In this document: piece by piece, positions 25,291 through 33,102 of the stretch | Position numbering within the stretch: the first letter of the stretch is position 1 | Layout: each line of letters opens with the position of its first letter | Origin: Sphingomonas sp. SUN039 | GTDB lineage: Bacteria; Pseudomonadota; Alphaproteobacteria; Sphingomonadales; Sphingomonadaceae | Reading direction: 5' to 3' | Length of the DNA: 64,000 nucleotides | Assembly: GCF_024758725.1 (NCBI RefSeq) | Contig: NZ_CP096972.1 | Location: 2,462,001 to 2,526,000 of the forward strand | Position numbers and translations under genes: made by a program | Notes under the pieces: generated by a model | What the model was told of the DNA's origin: nothing | Database searches by the model: none | Seen by the model: the letters and a program-made list of their open reading frames with translations, nothing else

Positions 25291-25811
25291 TTGTGCGCCA
25301 CCATTTTCAGCGTCGGGAAGTCCTTGTTGGCGGCGGCAACCGCCATCATGTAGCTGGTCGGACGCTTCATCATGCCCTTGCCGTCGGGCAGCCGGAAGCC
25401 GATGGCCGCCGCGGCCTCAGCCGTAAAATGCACGCAGTTGCGCTCGTTCATCCGGTAGATGCTGCCGGGCTTTTCCGAATAGCGTGCGACGACAGCCTTG
25501 AGTTTCGCATAGGCCGCATCGGGCACGGTCACGGTGTAGAGTTTGTGGCTCGCCGCCATATAGCCCTTACTGGCGATATCGATGCGGCCGGGCACCGGTC
25601 CCCACAGCAGCGCAGGTGTGATCGCCTTCGCCGTGAAGCCATAGGTCTCGCTGACCGGCTTCCCGTCCACCGTCCCGTCGATCGTGAAAAAGGCGTGCGG
25701 CAGTTCGAGTCCCAGCTCGCGCGTCCAGAAACCGACCTCGATATCGGCGCGCGCGCTGGCGGGGAACAGGCCGAGCAGCAGCGCCAGCAGCACCGGCAAA
25801 AAACGCACCAT
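25287..25811 (-). CDS. Exported protein with NCxHF motif, unknown function
   Basis: A 174-residue protein with a signal peptide (MVRFLPVLLALLLGLFPASARA). The mature part begins DIEVGFWTRELGLELPHAFFTIDG. Near its end RMNERNCVHFTAEAAAAIGF resembles the cysteine segment of some papain-like or DUF4105/NlpC-type proteins (N-C followed by a helix), and LPHAFFTI could provide a histidine. That is only a suggestion. ATG at 25811 is chosen at the signal peptide. It heads the operon with galE and DUF1737. Confidence 0.75.
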   Translation of the reverse strand: MVRFLPVLLALLLGLFPASARADIEVGFWTRELGLELPHAFFTIDGTVDGKPVSETYGFTAKAITPALLWGPVPGRIDIASKGYMAASHKLYTVTVPDAAYAKLKAVVARYSEKPGSIYRMNERNCVHFTAEAAAAIGFRLPDGKGMMKRPTSYMMAVAAANKDFPTLKMVAHK

Positions 25812-25964
25812 GGCGAAACGAACTCCCGAGACAAACCGACTTTGCGCGCCTATGGCGACCGCCACGGAACTTGTCGAGCGACGGCGCATTCATCGCAGCG
25901 CCTCGATACCGTAACGAACCGCCCCGACAAGGGCGGCCCTCCAGATGTGAAAGTCCTCCCCGCG

Positions 25965-26771
25965 ATGCGCCTCGCCATCGACGTCCTGCTCGATTATTCC
26001 TTGCCGCCGACCGACGAACCCACCGATGTCCTGCTGCAGGTCGAGGCCGCCGCCATGGCCGACCAGCGGATCGTCAGCGAGAAACTGACCGCGACCTCAC
26101 CCGAACGGCTGCGCGCCGTCCCTGGCGAGGACTCGATCGGACAACGTACCTGGGCGGCAGGCGTCGGTCGCTTCTCCGCGCATTATGCCGCCACCGTGGA
26201 CATCGACCGCGCGGTTCCCGATCTCGCGCCGCTGGGCCTTACGCTCGCGCGCGACCTGCCGGGACTGGTGCTGCCCTATCTGCTGCCCAGCCGCTATGTC
26301 GAAAGCCATTTGTTCGAAACCTTCGTCCAGCGCCAGTTCGGCGATCTGGTCGGCGGGGCCAAGGTCGTGGCGATGCGCGACTGGATCATGCGCGAGCTGA
26401 GCTATGTCCCCGGCGCGTCCGACGGCTACACCACCGCCAAGGACACCTTTGTCCGGCGCGAAGGGGTGTGCCGCGACTATGCGCATCTGATGGCGGCGTT
26501 CGCGCGCGCGGCGTTGATCCCGGCGCGGCTCGTGTCGGCCTATGCACCCGGCGTGACCCCGCCCGATTTCCATGCGGTGGTCGAGGTCTGGCTCGACGGC
26601 GGCTGGCATCTGGTCGATGCGACGGGGATGGCGCATCCCGACGAGATCGCGCGCGTCGCCATCGGCCGCGACGCCACCGATATCGCGTTCATGACGGTGT
26701 TCGGCACCGCGACTCTGCTCGACCAGCGGGTGTCGGTGACGGCGGAACCCGTGGGCGCACCTGCGGGTTGA
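25965..26771 (+). CDS. Transglutaminase-like cysteine peptidase family protein
   Basis: A 268-residue protein with a transglutaminase-like core. The catalytic triad is complete: Cys169 in REGVCRDYAHL, histidine in PDFHAVVEVWL near residue 203, and aspartate in HLVDATG near 220. An N-terminal beta domain occupies about residues 1-100. ATG at 25965 is preferred; GTG at 25947 is an alternative. These proteins may cleave or cross-link peptides, and their substrate is unknown. It contrasts with the Anbu-operon paralogue at 62386, whose catalytic cysteine is replaced. Confidence 0.85.
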   Translation: MRLAIDVLLDYSLPPTDEPTDVLLQVEAAAMADQRIVSEKLTATSPERLRAVPGEDSIGQRTWAAGVGRFSAHYAATVDIDRAVPDLAPLGLTLARDLPGLVLPYLLPSRYVESHLFETFVQRQFGDLVGGAKVVAMRDWIMRELSYVPGASDGYTTAKDTFVRREGVCRDYAHLMAAFARAALIPARLVSAYAPGVTPPDFHAVVEVWLDGGWHLVDATGMAHPDEIARVAIGRDATDIAFMTVFGTATLLDQRVSVTAEPVGAPAG

Positions 26772-26801
26772 AGGAGGCACGAACCGCAACGGAGAGTGAC
26801 C

Positions 26802-27059
26802 GTGACCGACGCCCAGACCCGCATGCCGACCGACCGGAATCCCGCCCATCCCGAGGGCCAGACCGCCTTGCAGGACGAGGCGCTGGTCGAGCGGCTCGAA
26901 GCCAACCCCGAAGACCCCGATGCCCAGCTCGACGCCGCGCTCGATGCCTCGATGGACGGGTCCGACCCGATCTCCATCGCCCAGCCCGCCCGTGCCGCCG
27001 AACCTGCGCCCACCGATGGCCAGCACGGCGAGGAACCCGAAGTCCGCAGCAACGCATAA
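26802..27059 (+). CDS. Small acidic protein of unknown function
   Basis: An 85-residue, very acidic and low-complexity protein (LQDEALVERLEANPEDPDAQLDAALDASMDGSDP). It has no signal peptide or membrane segment and is probably largely disordered except for a helical middle. GTG at 26802 with GGAGAG upstream is preferred to the in-frame GTG at 26796. It lies 30 bp after the transglutaminase-like gene and may share its transcript. It is followed by a palindromic doublet. No family recognised. Confidence 0.6.
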   Translation: MTDAQTRMPTDRNPAHPEGQTALQDEALVERLEANPEDPDAQLDAALDASMDGSDPISIAQPARAAEPAPTDGQHGEEPEVRSNA

Positions 27060-27065
27060 CAGGCT

Positions 27066-27140
27066 AGGGACTGTCCCCTCTTGGGGACTGTCCCTCTTCA
27101 CCTTAGCGGGGGACAGTCCCCAAGAGGGGACAGTCCCCTG
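27066..27140. repeat. Inverted repeat doublet with GGGGACTGTCCC cores
   Basis: Two direct GGGACTGTCCC units face two GGGACAGTCCC units, forming an inverted pair separated by CTTCACCTTAGC. A near-identical doublet lies at 49714-49787. Both begin within 11 bp of a stop codon, so they may double as transcript-end hairpins. Confidence 0.8.
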
Positions 27141-27245
27141 TTCCTCGTCGCGAGTTCGGCGTACATCGCTTCATCGCATTTGCCTGTTGCACTGCAACAA
27201 ATGCTGTGATTCACTGCGTCTGCGGCCTGAATCATGCCCGAACAG

Positions 27246-27268
27246 ATGGTTAAGCTCTTGCTAACCAT
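27246..27268. promoter_or_regulatory. Candidate CtrA-binding site
   Basis: GATGGTTAAGC and GCTAACCATGA form an inverted pair. One strand reads TTAACCAT, the CtrA half-site known from alphaproteobacteria, and the other CTAACCAT; spacing fits TTAA-N7-(C)TAA. It lies about 65 bp upstream of the start at 27335. Rest of the 275-bp gap: the repeat above and no gene. Confidence 0.45.
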
Positions 27269-27334
27269 GAAGGCGCATGATCGCAGCCGTCCGCAGCGCG
27301 GGGCTGCGGCACTTTGGGTGCGGAGTGCAAGGTG

Positions 27335-27886
27335 ATGGGTACGAGTGCGAAACCGGCCGAGGGCGCGAACACGCTCAACGAGCTGAAAGAGTTTGCGGGT
27401 TTCGACAAGGGCACGCAGCGCTACATCCGCCGTTCGCTCGACATCGGGTTCCAGCGTACCGACGCCATCGGCCTGTGGTCCCGCGACCCGATCGAAGCAG
27501 CCAGCATCAAGGCGCAGACCAAAGTCTACAGCCGCCTCGACAGCGTCCGCGCGCAAGTCCCCGAAGACAGCGGCCTCGACCGCGTCGAACCATTCATGGC
27601 CCCGCTGGTCACGATGTCGGCATTCGACCTGGGGCAGGACCGCCTGTCGGGCTTTGCCGCGTATCGCTTTCTCTACGAACGCCTGATCGGTGCAGCGGCG
27701 CGGCCGTGGCTGCCCGGCGCGTTCTGCGCAGCGGCAGCGCTCCCGCATCTCCACCCCGAGAAGCGGCGTACCCTGCTCCAGTCGATCAGCGAAGCCGCCG
27801 CGACAGCGCCCGGCTGGTCGAACCGCGAACCGGTGTTCTACCCGGAGTGGGTCGACAAGGTGGAGATGAGCGGGGCGGCGAATTAG
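27335..27886 (+). CDS. Conserved hypothetical protein
   Basis: A 183-residue soluble protein without signal or membrane segments and without a domain I recognise. It is rich in helices ([42 protein letters not shown]). ATG at 27335 is preceded by GCAAGGTG; an in-frame start at 27314 is less likely. It is convergent with cobS, overlapping its stop by three bases. The CtrA-like site upstream suggests cell-cycle-linked expression, which is inference. Confidence 0.7.
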   Translation: MGTSAKPAEGANTLNELKEFAGFDKGTQRYIRRSLDIGFQRTDAIGLWSRDPIEAASIKAQTKVYSRLDSVRAQVPEDSGLDRVEPFMAPLVTMSAFDLGQDRLSGFAAYRFLYERLIGAAARPWLPGAFCAAAALPHLHPEKRRTLLQSISEAAATAPGWSNREPVFYPEWVDKVEMSGAAN

Positions 27887-28887
27887 CTCCGCCCGACCAC
27901 ACTCTCCGGCAAATCCTTCCCGAATACCCGCTGGTAATATTCCGCCACCAGCGCCCGTTCCGCCTCGTCGCACTTGTTGAGGAAGCTCAAGCGGAACGCG
28001 AAGCCGACGTCGTTGAAGATCAGCGCGTTCTGCGCCCAGGTGATCACGGTGCGCGGGCTCATCACGGTCGAGATGTCGCCGTTGATGAAGCCCTGCCGCG
28101 TCAGTTCGGCGACCTTGACCATGTTGTCGACCTCGGCCTTGCCGCCCTCGTGGTCGTACTCGCCGCTCTTCGCGAGGACGATCTGCGCCTCCACGGCGGC
28201 GGGGAGGTAGTTGAGCGTGACGACGATGTTCCAGCGGTCCATCTGGCCCTGGTTGATCTGCTGCGTCCCGTGATACAGCCCGCTGGTATCGCCCAGCCCA
28301 ACGGTGTTGGCGGTCGCGAACAGGCGGAAATACGGGTTGGGGCGGATGACGCGGTTCTGGTCGAGCAGGGTCAGCTTGCCCTCGGTTTCCAGCACGCGCT
28401 GGATCACGAACATCACATCGGGGCGGCCGGCATCATATTCGTCGAAGACCAACGCGGTAGGGGTCTGCAGCGCCCAGGGGAGCAGCCCCTCGCGGAACTC
28501 GGTGACCTGTTGCCCGTCGCGCAGCACGATGGCGTCGCGGCCGATCAGGTCGATCCGGCTGATATGCGCGTCGAGGTTGATGCGGATGCACGGCCATTTC
28601 AGGCGCGCCGCGACCTGTTCGATATGCGTCGATTTGCCGGTGCCGTGATAGCCCTGCACCATCACGCGGCGGTTGAACGCGAAGCCTGCGAGGATCGCGA
28701 GCGTGGTGTCGCCGTCGAAGACATAGCTCGGGTCGAGGTCCGGCACGCGCTCGTCGGCCTCGCTGAACGCGGGGACCATCATGTCGGTGTCGATGCCGAA
28801 GATGTCGCGCACCGAAACCTTCAGGTCGGGCGCGTCCATCACCGTGTCGGTGCGGCTGTCGGGCTGGGCGTTGGGCAGATCGGTCAT
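27883..28887 (-). CDS. cobS: CobS-type AAA+ ATPase (cobaltochelatase small subunit homologue)
   Basis: AAA+ ATPase of the MoxR/CobS family, 334 residues. In aerobic cobalamin synthesis CobS works with CobT and CobN to insert cobalt. Walker A is [11 protein letters not shown] near residue 80, Walker [11 protein letters not shown] near 145, and an arginine-rich sensor region follows ([13 protein letters not shown]). No other cobalamin gene is near. In sphingomonads cobS/cobT are often kept as a pair of uncertain role, so chelatase function is by family only. ATG at 28887 is preferred over an upstream start at 28935. Confidence 0.88.
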   Translation of the reverse strand: MTDLPNAQPDSRTDTVMDAPDLKVSVRDIFGIDTDMMVPAFSEADERVPDLDPSYVFDGDTTLAILAGFAFNRRVMVQGYHGTGKSTHIEQVAARLKWPCIRINLDAHISRIDLIGRDAIVLRDGQQVTEFREGLLPWALQTPTALVFDEYDAGRPDVMFVIQRVLETEGKLTLLDQNRVIRPNPYFRLFATANTVGLGDTSGLYHGTQQINQGQMDRWNIVVTLNYLPAAVEAQIVLAKSGEYDHEGGKAEVDNMVKVAELTRQGFINGDISTVMSPRTVITWAQNALIFNDVGFAFRLSFLNKCDEAERALVAEYYQRVFGKDLPESVVGRS

Positions 28888-28987
28888 CGGTGCTTCCTGG
28901 AGGAACGGCAAAGTCCGTGCGGATGTGAAACGCAAAGGTCAAGGAAAACGGCCAAAGGTCACAAAAGTCACACCTGAAAGTTTGACT

Positions 28988-29009
28988 ACATACCGGTCGG
29001 TCGGTATGT
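28988..29009. promoter_or_regulatory. TetR-type operator
   Basis: ACATACCG-GTCGGT-CGGTATGT, a perfect 8-bp inverted repeat around a 6-bp centre, ending 8 bp before the tetR ATG. This form is typical of autoregulated TetR/AcrR repressors. The divergent cobS start is about 100 bp away. Confidence 0.7.
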
Positions 29010-29016
29010 TCAGCTG

Positions 29017-29652
29017 ATGTCGAGTCGATCTGCCCTTGCCAAGCCCCCTGGTGCACGAGCCAAATTGCTCGAAGCGGCGACGACGATTGTCCGGCAAAAG
29101 GGCTATGCGGCGACCAGTATCGACGATCTGTGCAGAGCGGCGGGCGTCACCAAGGGCGCGTTCTTTCACCATTTTCCGTCGAAGGAAGCGCTGGCGGTCG
29201 CGGGCGCACAGGCCTGGACCGACCATGCCGAGGCGCGGATATTTACCGACGCGCCATGGATGCGTTTCGACGACCCCCTAGCACGCCTCCTCGCCCACAT
29301 CGATTTCCGCCTGGCGATGCTCGACGGGCCGGTCGAGGAATTCACCTGCTTCGTCGGCACGATGGTGCAGGAAGCATTTGCGACCAACGACAATATCCGG
29401 GCCGCGTGCGACGCCAGCATTGCCGCCTACGCCGAGCGACTGGCCGAGGACGTTCAAGCTGCCATCGACCGCTACGGCATCGCGGGCAACACAACCGCGC
29501 TCGATCTCGCCTATCATATCCAGGCGGTGCTGCAGGGGGCGTTCATTCTGGCCAAGGCCAAGAACGATCCGGCGATTGCGCGGGCATCGGTCACGCATCT
29601 GAAGCGTTACGTCGAGATGCTGTTCGGGAAATGCAGTTCGGGAGAGGAATAA
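29017..29652 (+). CDS. TetR/AcrR family regulator
   Basis: A 211-residue repressor. The helix-turn-helix (about residues 15-60) reads LLEAATTIVRQKGYAATSIDDLCRAAG, then VTKGAFFHHFPSKEAL, a standard TetR pattern. The ligand-binding domain is helical (FVGTMVQEAFATNDNIRAACD). The perfect palindrome just upstream suggests autoregulation. It is followed after 4 bp by a VOC gene and a long series of small enzymes on the same strand, which it probably represses. The inducer is likely a small organic or electrophilic compound, by context. Confidence 0.92.
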   Translation: MSSRSALAKPPGARAKLLEAATTIVRQKGYAATSIDDLCRAAGVTKGAFFHHFPSKEALAVAGAQAWTDHAEARIFTDAPWMRFDDPLARLLAHIDFRLAMLDGPVEEFTCFVGTMVQEAFATNDNIRAACDASIAAYAERLAEDVQAAIDRYGIAGNTTALDLAYHIQAVLQGAFILAKAKNDPAIARASVTHLKRYVEMLFGKCSSGEE

Positions 29653-29656
29653 CCCC

Positions 29657-30070
29657 ATGAGCAAGATGATTTTCATCAACCTGCCGGTCGCCGACCTGGC
29701 CCGTGCGCGCGGCTTCTACGAAGCGCTCGGCTTCACCCATAATCCGGCATTCAGCGACGATGCGGGGGCATGCATGGTGTGGAGCGAGGCGATTTACGTC
29801 ATGATCCTGACGCACGCCAAATGGAGCGGTTTTACCAAACGACCGATCTGCGACGCCGGCGCAAGCGAAGTGTCGCTGGCGCTGGCCGTTGACGACCGCG
29901 CCGCGGTCGATGCGCTTGTCGAAGCAGGGGCAAAGGCGGGCGGCACCGCCGACGTCAACCCGCCCGAGGACCACGGGTTCATGTACCAGCGCACCATCCT
30001 CGACCCCGACGGCCATGTCTGGGAACCGTTCTGGATGGATACGGCGGCTGCGGGAGGTGCGGCGGCATAA
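29657..30070 (+). CDS. VOC family protein (glyoxalase-like)
   Basis: A 137-residue single-domain vicinal-oxygen-chelate protein of the lactoylglutathione-lyase-like group. Landmarks: MIFINLPVADLARARGFYEALGF at the start, SLALAVDDRAAVDALVEAGAKAG in the middle and LDPDGHVWEPFWMD at the end, where the glutamate is a usual metal ligand. It begins 4 bp after tetR with GGAGAGG as ribosome-binding site. It is the first of four VOC genes in this operon-like run, suggesting defence against aldehydes, arsenicals or antibiotics, or unrecognised metabolism. Confidence 0.88.
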   Translation: MSKMIFINLPVADLARARGFYEALGFTHNPAFSDDAGACMVWSEAIYVMILTHAKWSGFTKRPICDAGASEVSLALAVDDRAAVDALVEAGAKAGGTADVNPPEDHGFMYQRTILDPDGHVWEPFWMDTAAAGGAAA

Positions 30071-30092
30071 TCGTCAACGAAGGAGAGGAAAA

Positions 30093-30530
30093 ATGGCAAG
30101 GAATCCCGACCAGGACCCGATCGGCGGCCTTACCCCGCACCTGACCATCGCCAGCGGCGGGACCGCTGCCGAAGCCATCGACTGGTATAAAAAGGCGTTC
30201 GGCGCGACCGAGCTGATGCGGATGCCCGCCGACGACGGCAAGCGGCTGATGCACGCGCATCTGGTCGTCAACGGATCTTCGCTGATGCTCAACGACGACT
30301 TCCCCGAATATCGCGGGGGTGCCGATGTCGGTTCGGGGCCGCCGCTGGGGGTGACGCTTCACTTGCAAGTCGATGACGTCGATGCATGGTTCGACCGCGC
30401 CGTCGCTGCCGGGGCGACCCCCGCGATGAAGCCCGAAAACATGTTCTGGGGTGACCGTTACGGCCAGGTCGCCGACCCGTTCGGCTATCGCTGGGCGCTG
30501 GGCGCGCCAATCGAGGGAGCAGGCCAATGA
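30093..30530 (+). CDS. VOC family protein, PhnB-like
   Basis: A 145-residue protein of the PhnB-like VOC group (GLTPHLTIASGGTAAEAIDWYKKAFGATELMR). It includes GKRLMHAHLVVNGSSLMLNDD and ends DRYGQVADPFGYRWALG, as PhnB-like members do. ATG at 30093 is preceded by GGAGAGGAA. The stop overlaps the ATG of the first DUF1428 gene (ATGA). The function of this group is generally unknown. Confidence 0.88.
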   Translation: MARNPDQDPIGGLTPHLTIASGGTAAEAIDWYKKAFGATELMRMPADDGKRLMHAHLVVNGSSLMLNDDFPEYRGGADVGSGPPLGVTLHLQVDDVDAWFDRAVAAGATPAMKPENMFWGDRYGQVADPFGYRWALGAPIEGAGQ

Positions 30531-30898
30531 CCTATATCGACGGGTTCGTGATCCCGGTTCCCGCTGCGGGCAAGGACAAGTTCATCCACCACGCGAAAAC
30601 GATCGACGCCATCTTCAAGGAACTCGGCGCGCTGCGCGTCGTCGAATGCTGGGGCGACGATGTGCCGCACGGCAAACAGACCGATTTCCACCGGGCGGTG
30701 GCGGCAAAGGAGAGCGAGACGATCGCGTTCAGCTGGATCGAATGGCCCGACAAGCCGACGCGCGATGCGGCAATGGCGAAGACCACCGAGATGATGGAAG
30801 CGAAAAGCGACCCGCGCATGGATCCGGCGAAGAACCCGATGCCTTTCGACGGCGCGCGGATGATCTACGGCGGCTTCACCCCCGTCGTCGAACTCTGA
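30527..30898 (+). CDS. DUF1428 family protein (first of tandem pair)
   Basis: A 123-residue DUF1428 protein with a dimeric alpha-beta-barrel fold and no known function. It begins MTYIDGFVIPVPAAGKDKF and contains VVECWGDDVPHGKQTDFHRAV, ETIAFSWIEWPDKPTRD and PFDGARMIYGGF, all family signatures. It overlaps the upstream VOC stop. Fifteen bases downstream, a related gene (30913-31263) shares the same signatures, indicating tandem duplication followed by divergence. Confidence 0.9.
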   Translation: MTYIDGFVIPVPAAGKDKFIHHAKTIDAIFKELGALRVVECWGDDVPHGKQTDFHRAVAAKESETIAFSWIEWPDKPTRDAAMAKTTEMMEAKSDPRMDPAKNPMPFDGARMIYGGFTPVVEL

Positions 30899-30912
30899 AA
30901 GGGAGAGAACCG

Positions 30913-31263
30913 ATGTATATCGACGGATTCATGGCGAGCGTGAAAGACGGCGAACGCGACGCTTTCACCGCCTATGCCAACCGCGTGGACACATTGTTTC
31001 TCGATTACGGGGCGACGCGCGTGGTCGACAGCTGGGGCGACGATGTGCCGCGCGGCAAACAGACCGACTTCTATCGTGCGGTCGCAGCCGAGGAAGGCGA
31101 GACGGTGGTGTTCGGCTGGATCGAATGGCCCGACAAAGCGACGCGCGACACCGGCTGGGAAGCGGCGATGAAAGACGAGCGCATGGGCGGCGGCCAGCCA
31201 CCCTTCGACGGCAAGCGCATGATCTTCGGCGCGTTCGAGGCGGTGTCGGTGCACGCAAAATAG
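30913..31263 (+). CDS. DUF1428 family protein (second of tandem pair)
   Basis: A 116-residue paralogue of the preceding gene, sharing VVDSWGDDVPRGKQTDFYRAV, VFGWIEWPDKATRD and PFDGKRMIFGAF. It differs mainly at the N-terminus (MYIDGFMASVKDGERDAF) and by a shorter C-terminal loop. GGGAGAG precedes the ATG. It lies 11 bp upstream of a two-domain VOC gene. It could form homodimers or heterodimers with its neighbour. Confidence 0.88.
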   Translation: MYIDGFMASVKDGERDAFTAYANRVDTLFLDYGATRVVDSWGDDVPRGKQTDFYRAVAAEEGETVVFGWIEWPDKATRDTGWEAAMKDERMGGGQPPFDGKRMIFGAFEAVSVHAK

Positions 31264-31274
31264 GGAGAAGACCC

Positions 31275-32090
31275 ATGACCAATCATCACGGCGATTTCAT
31301 CTGGTACGAACTGATGACGACCGAGGGCGCAGCTTCGGCGGCATTTTACGGCCCGCTGCTCGGCTGGAGCTTCAGCGGCAACGACGAATACCGCGAAATA
31401 CAGGGCAGCGAAGGCGGCGTCGGCGGGATGTTGCAACTGACCCCCGAAATGACGGCGGGCGGCGCGCGTCCGGCTTGGGTCGGCTATGTACTCGTTGACG
31501 ACGTCGACAAGATGGTCGAATCAATCGAACATGGCGGCGGACGGACTTACATGCCCGCGCGCGACATGCCGGGTATCGGGCGCTTCGCCATGGTCGCCGA
31601 CCCGCAGGGCGCGGCCTTTTATGTCATGAAGCCGATACCGCCCGCCAACGATCCGGACAAGGTGAGCAACGCCTTTTCATACGACCGCCCCCGCATTGGC
31701 CATTGCGCGTGGAACGAGCTGCACACCAGCGACCCCGCTGCCGCGCTGCACTTCTACGGCCAGCGCTTCGGCTGGGTGAAGGACGGCGAGATGGATATGG
31801 GGCCGATGGGCAAATACGCGTTCCTGCGGCACGCCGGTCGCGCGCCCGACGGGTCGCCGCCGGGACAGGGAATGCTGGGCGCGGTGATGCCGAAGGTACC
31901 CGAAGTGCCGGTTTCGGCGTGGAACCATTATTTCCGCGTTGCCGATATCGATGCCGCCGTCGCGCACATCGAAGCGAGCGGCGGCAAGGTGATCCACGGC
32001 CCGGTCGAAATTCCCGGAGGGGATTATTCGCTGAACGGGATCGATCCGCAGAGCGCGTTTTTCGCGCTGGTCGGCAGCAGGAAGGGTTGA
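31275..32090 (+). CDS. Two-domain VOC family protein
   Basis: A 271-residue protein with two VOC domains. Domain 1 (about residues 1-125) starts GDFIWYELMTTEGAASAAFYGPLLGW and ends ADPQGAAFYVMKP. Domain 2 (about 145-268) starts GHCAWNELHTSDPAAALHFYGQRFGW and ends IDPQSAFFALVG. The arrangement resembles the actinomycete and proteobacterial hydroxylase-like VOC group (27-kDa antigen type). GGGAGAAG precedes ATG 31275. An inverted repeat doublet separates it from the next VOC gene. Confidence 0.88.
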   Translation: MTNHHGDFIWYELMTTEGAASAAFYGPLLGWSFSGNDEYREIQGSEGGVGGMLQLTPEMTAGGARPAWVGYVLVDDVDKMVESIEHGGGRTYMPARDMPGIGRFAMVADPQGAAFYVMKPIPPANDPDKVSNAFSYDRPRIGHCAWNELHTSDPAAALHFYGQRFGWVKDGEMDMGPMGKYAFLRHAGRAPDGSPPGQGMLGAVMPKVPEVPVSAWNHYFRVADIDAAVAHIEASGGKVIHGPVEIPGGDYSLNGIDPQSAFFALVGSRKG

Positions 32091-32099
32091 TGGCCATTC

Positions 32100-32201
32100 C
32101 TCGCCGAGCGTCAGCGAGGTGCTCCACCGAGCGCAAGCGAGGTTTGCAATGCGACGTTTCTCGCTGGCGCTCGAAGGAGCACCTCGCTCGCGCTCGGCGA
32201 C
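32100..32201. repeat. Inverted repeat doublet with CGCCGAGCG...GCGAGGTGCTCC arms
   Basis: Outer arms at 32100-32126 and 32176-32201 and inner arms (CGAGCGCAAGCGAG / CTCGCTGGCGCTCG) are all inverted. It shares CGAGCGTCAGCGAGG with the doublet at 4747-4842, and both contain GCGAGGTTTGCA. It fills the gap between two VOC genes of one apparent operon. Confidence 0.72.
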
Positions 32202-32220
32202 AAGAAGGAGGTGAGCAACG

Positions 32221-32700
32221 ATGACGGCCAAGAATATCGTCTGCCTGTGGTACGAACATGCCGCAGAAGAAGCCGCGAATTTTTACGCGGCGACGTTTCC
32301 CGACACCCATGTCACCGGCGTCCACCGCGCGCCCGGCGACTATCCCGACGGCAAGAAGGGCGATGCGCTCGTCGTCGAATTCAGCGTGATGGGGGTGCCC
32401 TGCATCGGCCTGAACGGCGGGCCCCGCTTCAAGCACAGCGAGGCGTTCAGCTTTCAGGTGGCGACCGACGACCAGGCCGAGACCGACCGTTACTGGGATG
32501 CGCTGACCAGCGATGGCGGCGAGGAAAGCCAGTGCGGCTGGTGCCGCGACAAATGGGGCATCTCTTGGCAGATCACGCCCCGCGCCCTGACCCAGGCGAT
32601 GTCGGCGGGGGGAGAAGTTGCCGGGCGCGCGTTCGCCGCGATGATGCCGATGAAGAAGATCGACGTCGCGGCGATCGAGGCAGCGGTGCGGGGCGATTAG
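32221..32700 (+). CDS. VOC family protein, PhnB/3-demethylubiquinone-methyltransferase-like
   Basis: A 159-residue protein of the PhnB-like group often misnamed 3-demethylubiquinone-9 3-methyltransferase. Typical segments: IVCLWYEHAAEEAANFYAATFPD, VEFSVMGVPCIGLNGGPRFKHSEAFSFQV, then DRYWDALTSDGGEESQCGWCRDKWGISWQ. It has no methyltransferase motifs. AAGGAGG stands before ATG 32221. It continues the run of VOC genes after the repeat doublet and is followed 3 bp later by a membrane protein gene. Confidence 0.9.
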   Translation: MTAKNIVCLWYEHAAEEAANFYAATFPDTHVTGVHRAPGDYPDGKKGDALVVEFSVMGVPCIGLNGGPRFKHSEAFSFQVATDDQAETDRYWDALTSDGGEESQCGWCRDKWGISWQITPRALTQAMSAGGEVAGRAFAAMMPMKKIDVAAIEAAVRGD

Positions 32701-32703
32701 ACT

Positions 32704-33102
32704 GTGTTGCGACGAACCGGTGCCGTGCTGGCGGGCTTTTTGGCCTTCGAGGCCGTCGTACTGCTGTGCCTGTTCGCAGCGCGTACGGGCTGGCCCGCCT
32801 ATGCCGAGGCCGAACCTACCCGTGCCTATGATCTGTTAATGCTGCTTGTGCGGCTGACAGCCGGATCGCTGGCGGCGGTCGCAGGCGGGGCGGTGGCGGC
32901 TCGGGCGGACAGGGGCAGCAGGTCCGCAGCGTTGGCCTTCGGCACAGTCCTGCTCGTGCTTTCCGTCGTCTGGCATATCAGGATCTGGGACCAGTATCCC
33001 GTCTGGTATCATCTGGGTTGGTGGGCCTGTATCGTCCCGTTTGCGGTGCTCGGCGGGCACCGTGTAGGGCAACAGATGAAGATTGCGGAAGGCGGCCTGT
33101 GA
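32704..33102 (+). CDS. Small inner-membrane protein
   Basis: A 132-residue protein with three to four hydrophobic segments: AVLAGFLAFEAVVLLCLFAA (about 6-26), LLVRLTAGSLAAVAGGAVAA (about 47-66), ALAFGTVLLVLSVVWHI (about 75-92) and LGWWACIVPFAVLGGHRVG (about 104-122). No family was recognised. GTG at 32704 is used, three bases after the VOC stop, and the 3' end overlaps the acetyltransferase GTG, so it belongs to the same run. Confidence 0.75.
   Translation: MLRRTGAVLAGFLAFEAVVLLCLFAARTGWPAYAEAEPTRAYDLLMLLVRLTAGSLAAVAGGAVAARADRGSRSAALAFGTVLLVLSVVWHIRIWDQYPVWYHLGWWACIVPFAVLGGHRVGQQMKIAEGGL

Noticed and set aside
27883-28887. A cobalamin biosynthesis locus
   Set aside because: Only cobS is present; no cobN, cobT or other pathway gene lies in the window, so pathway function is not claimed.
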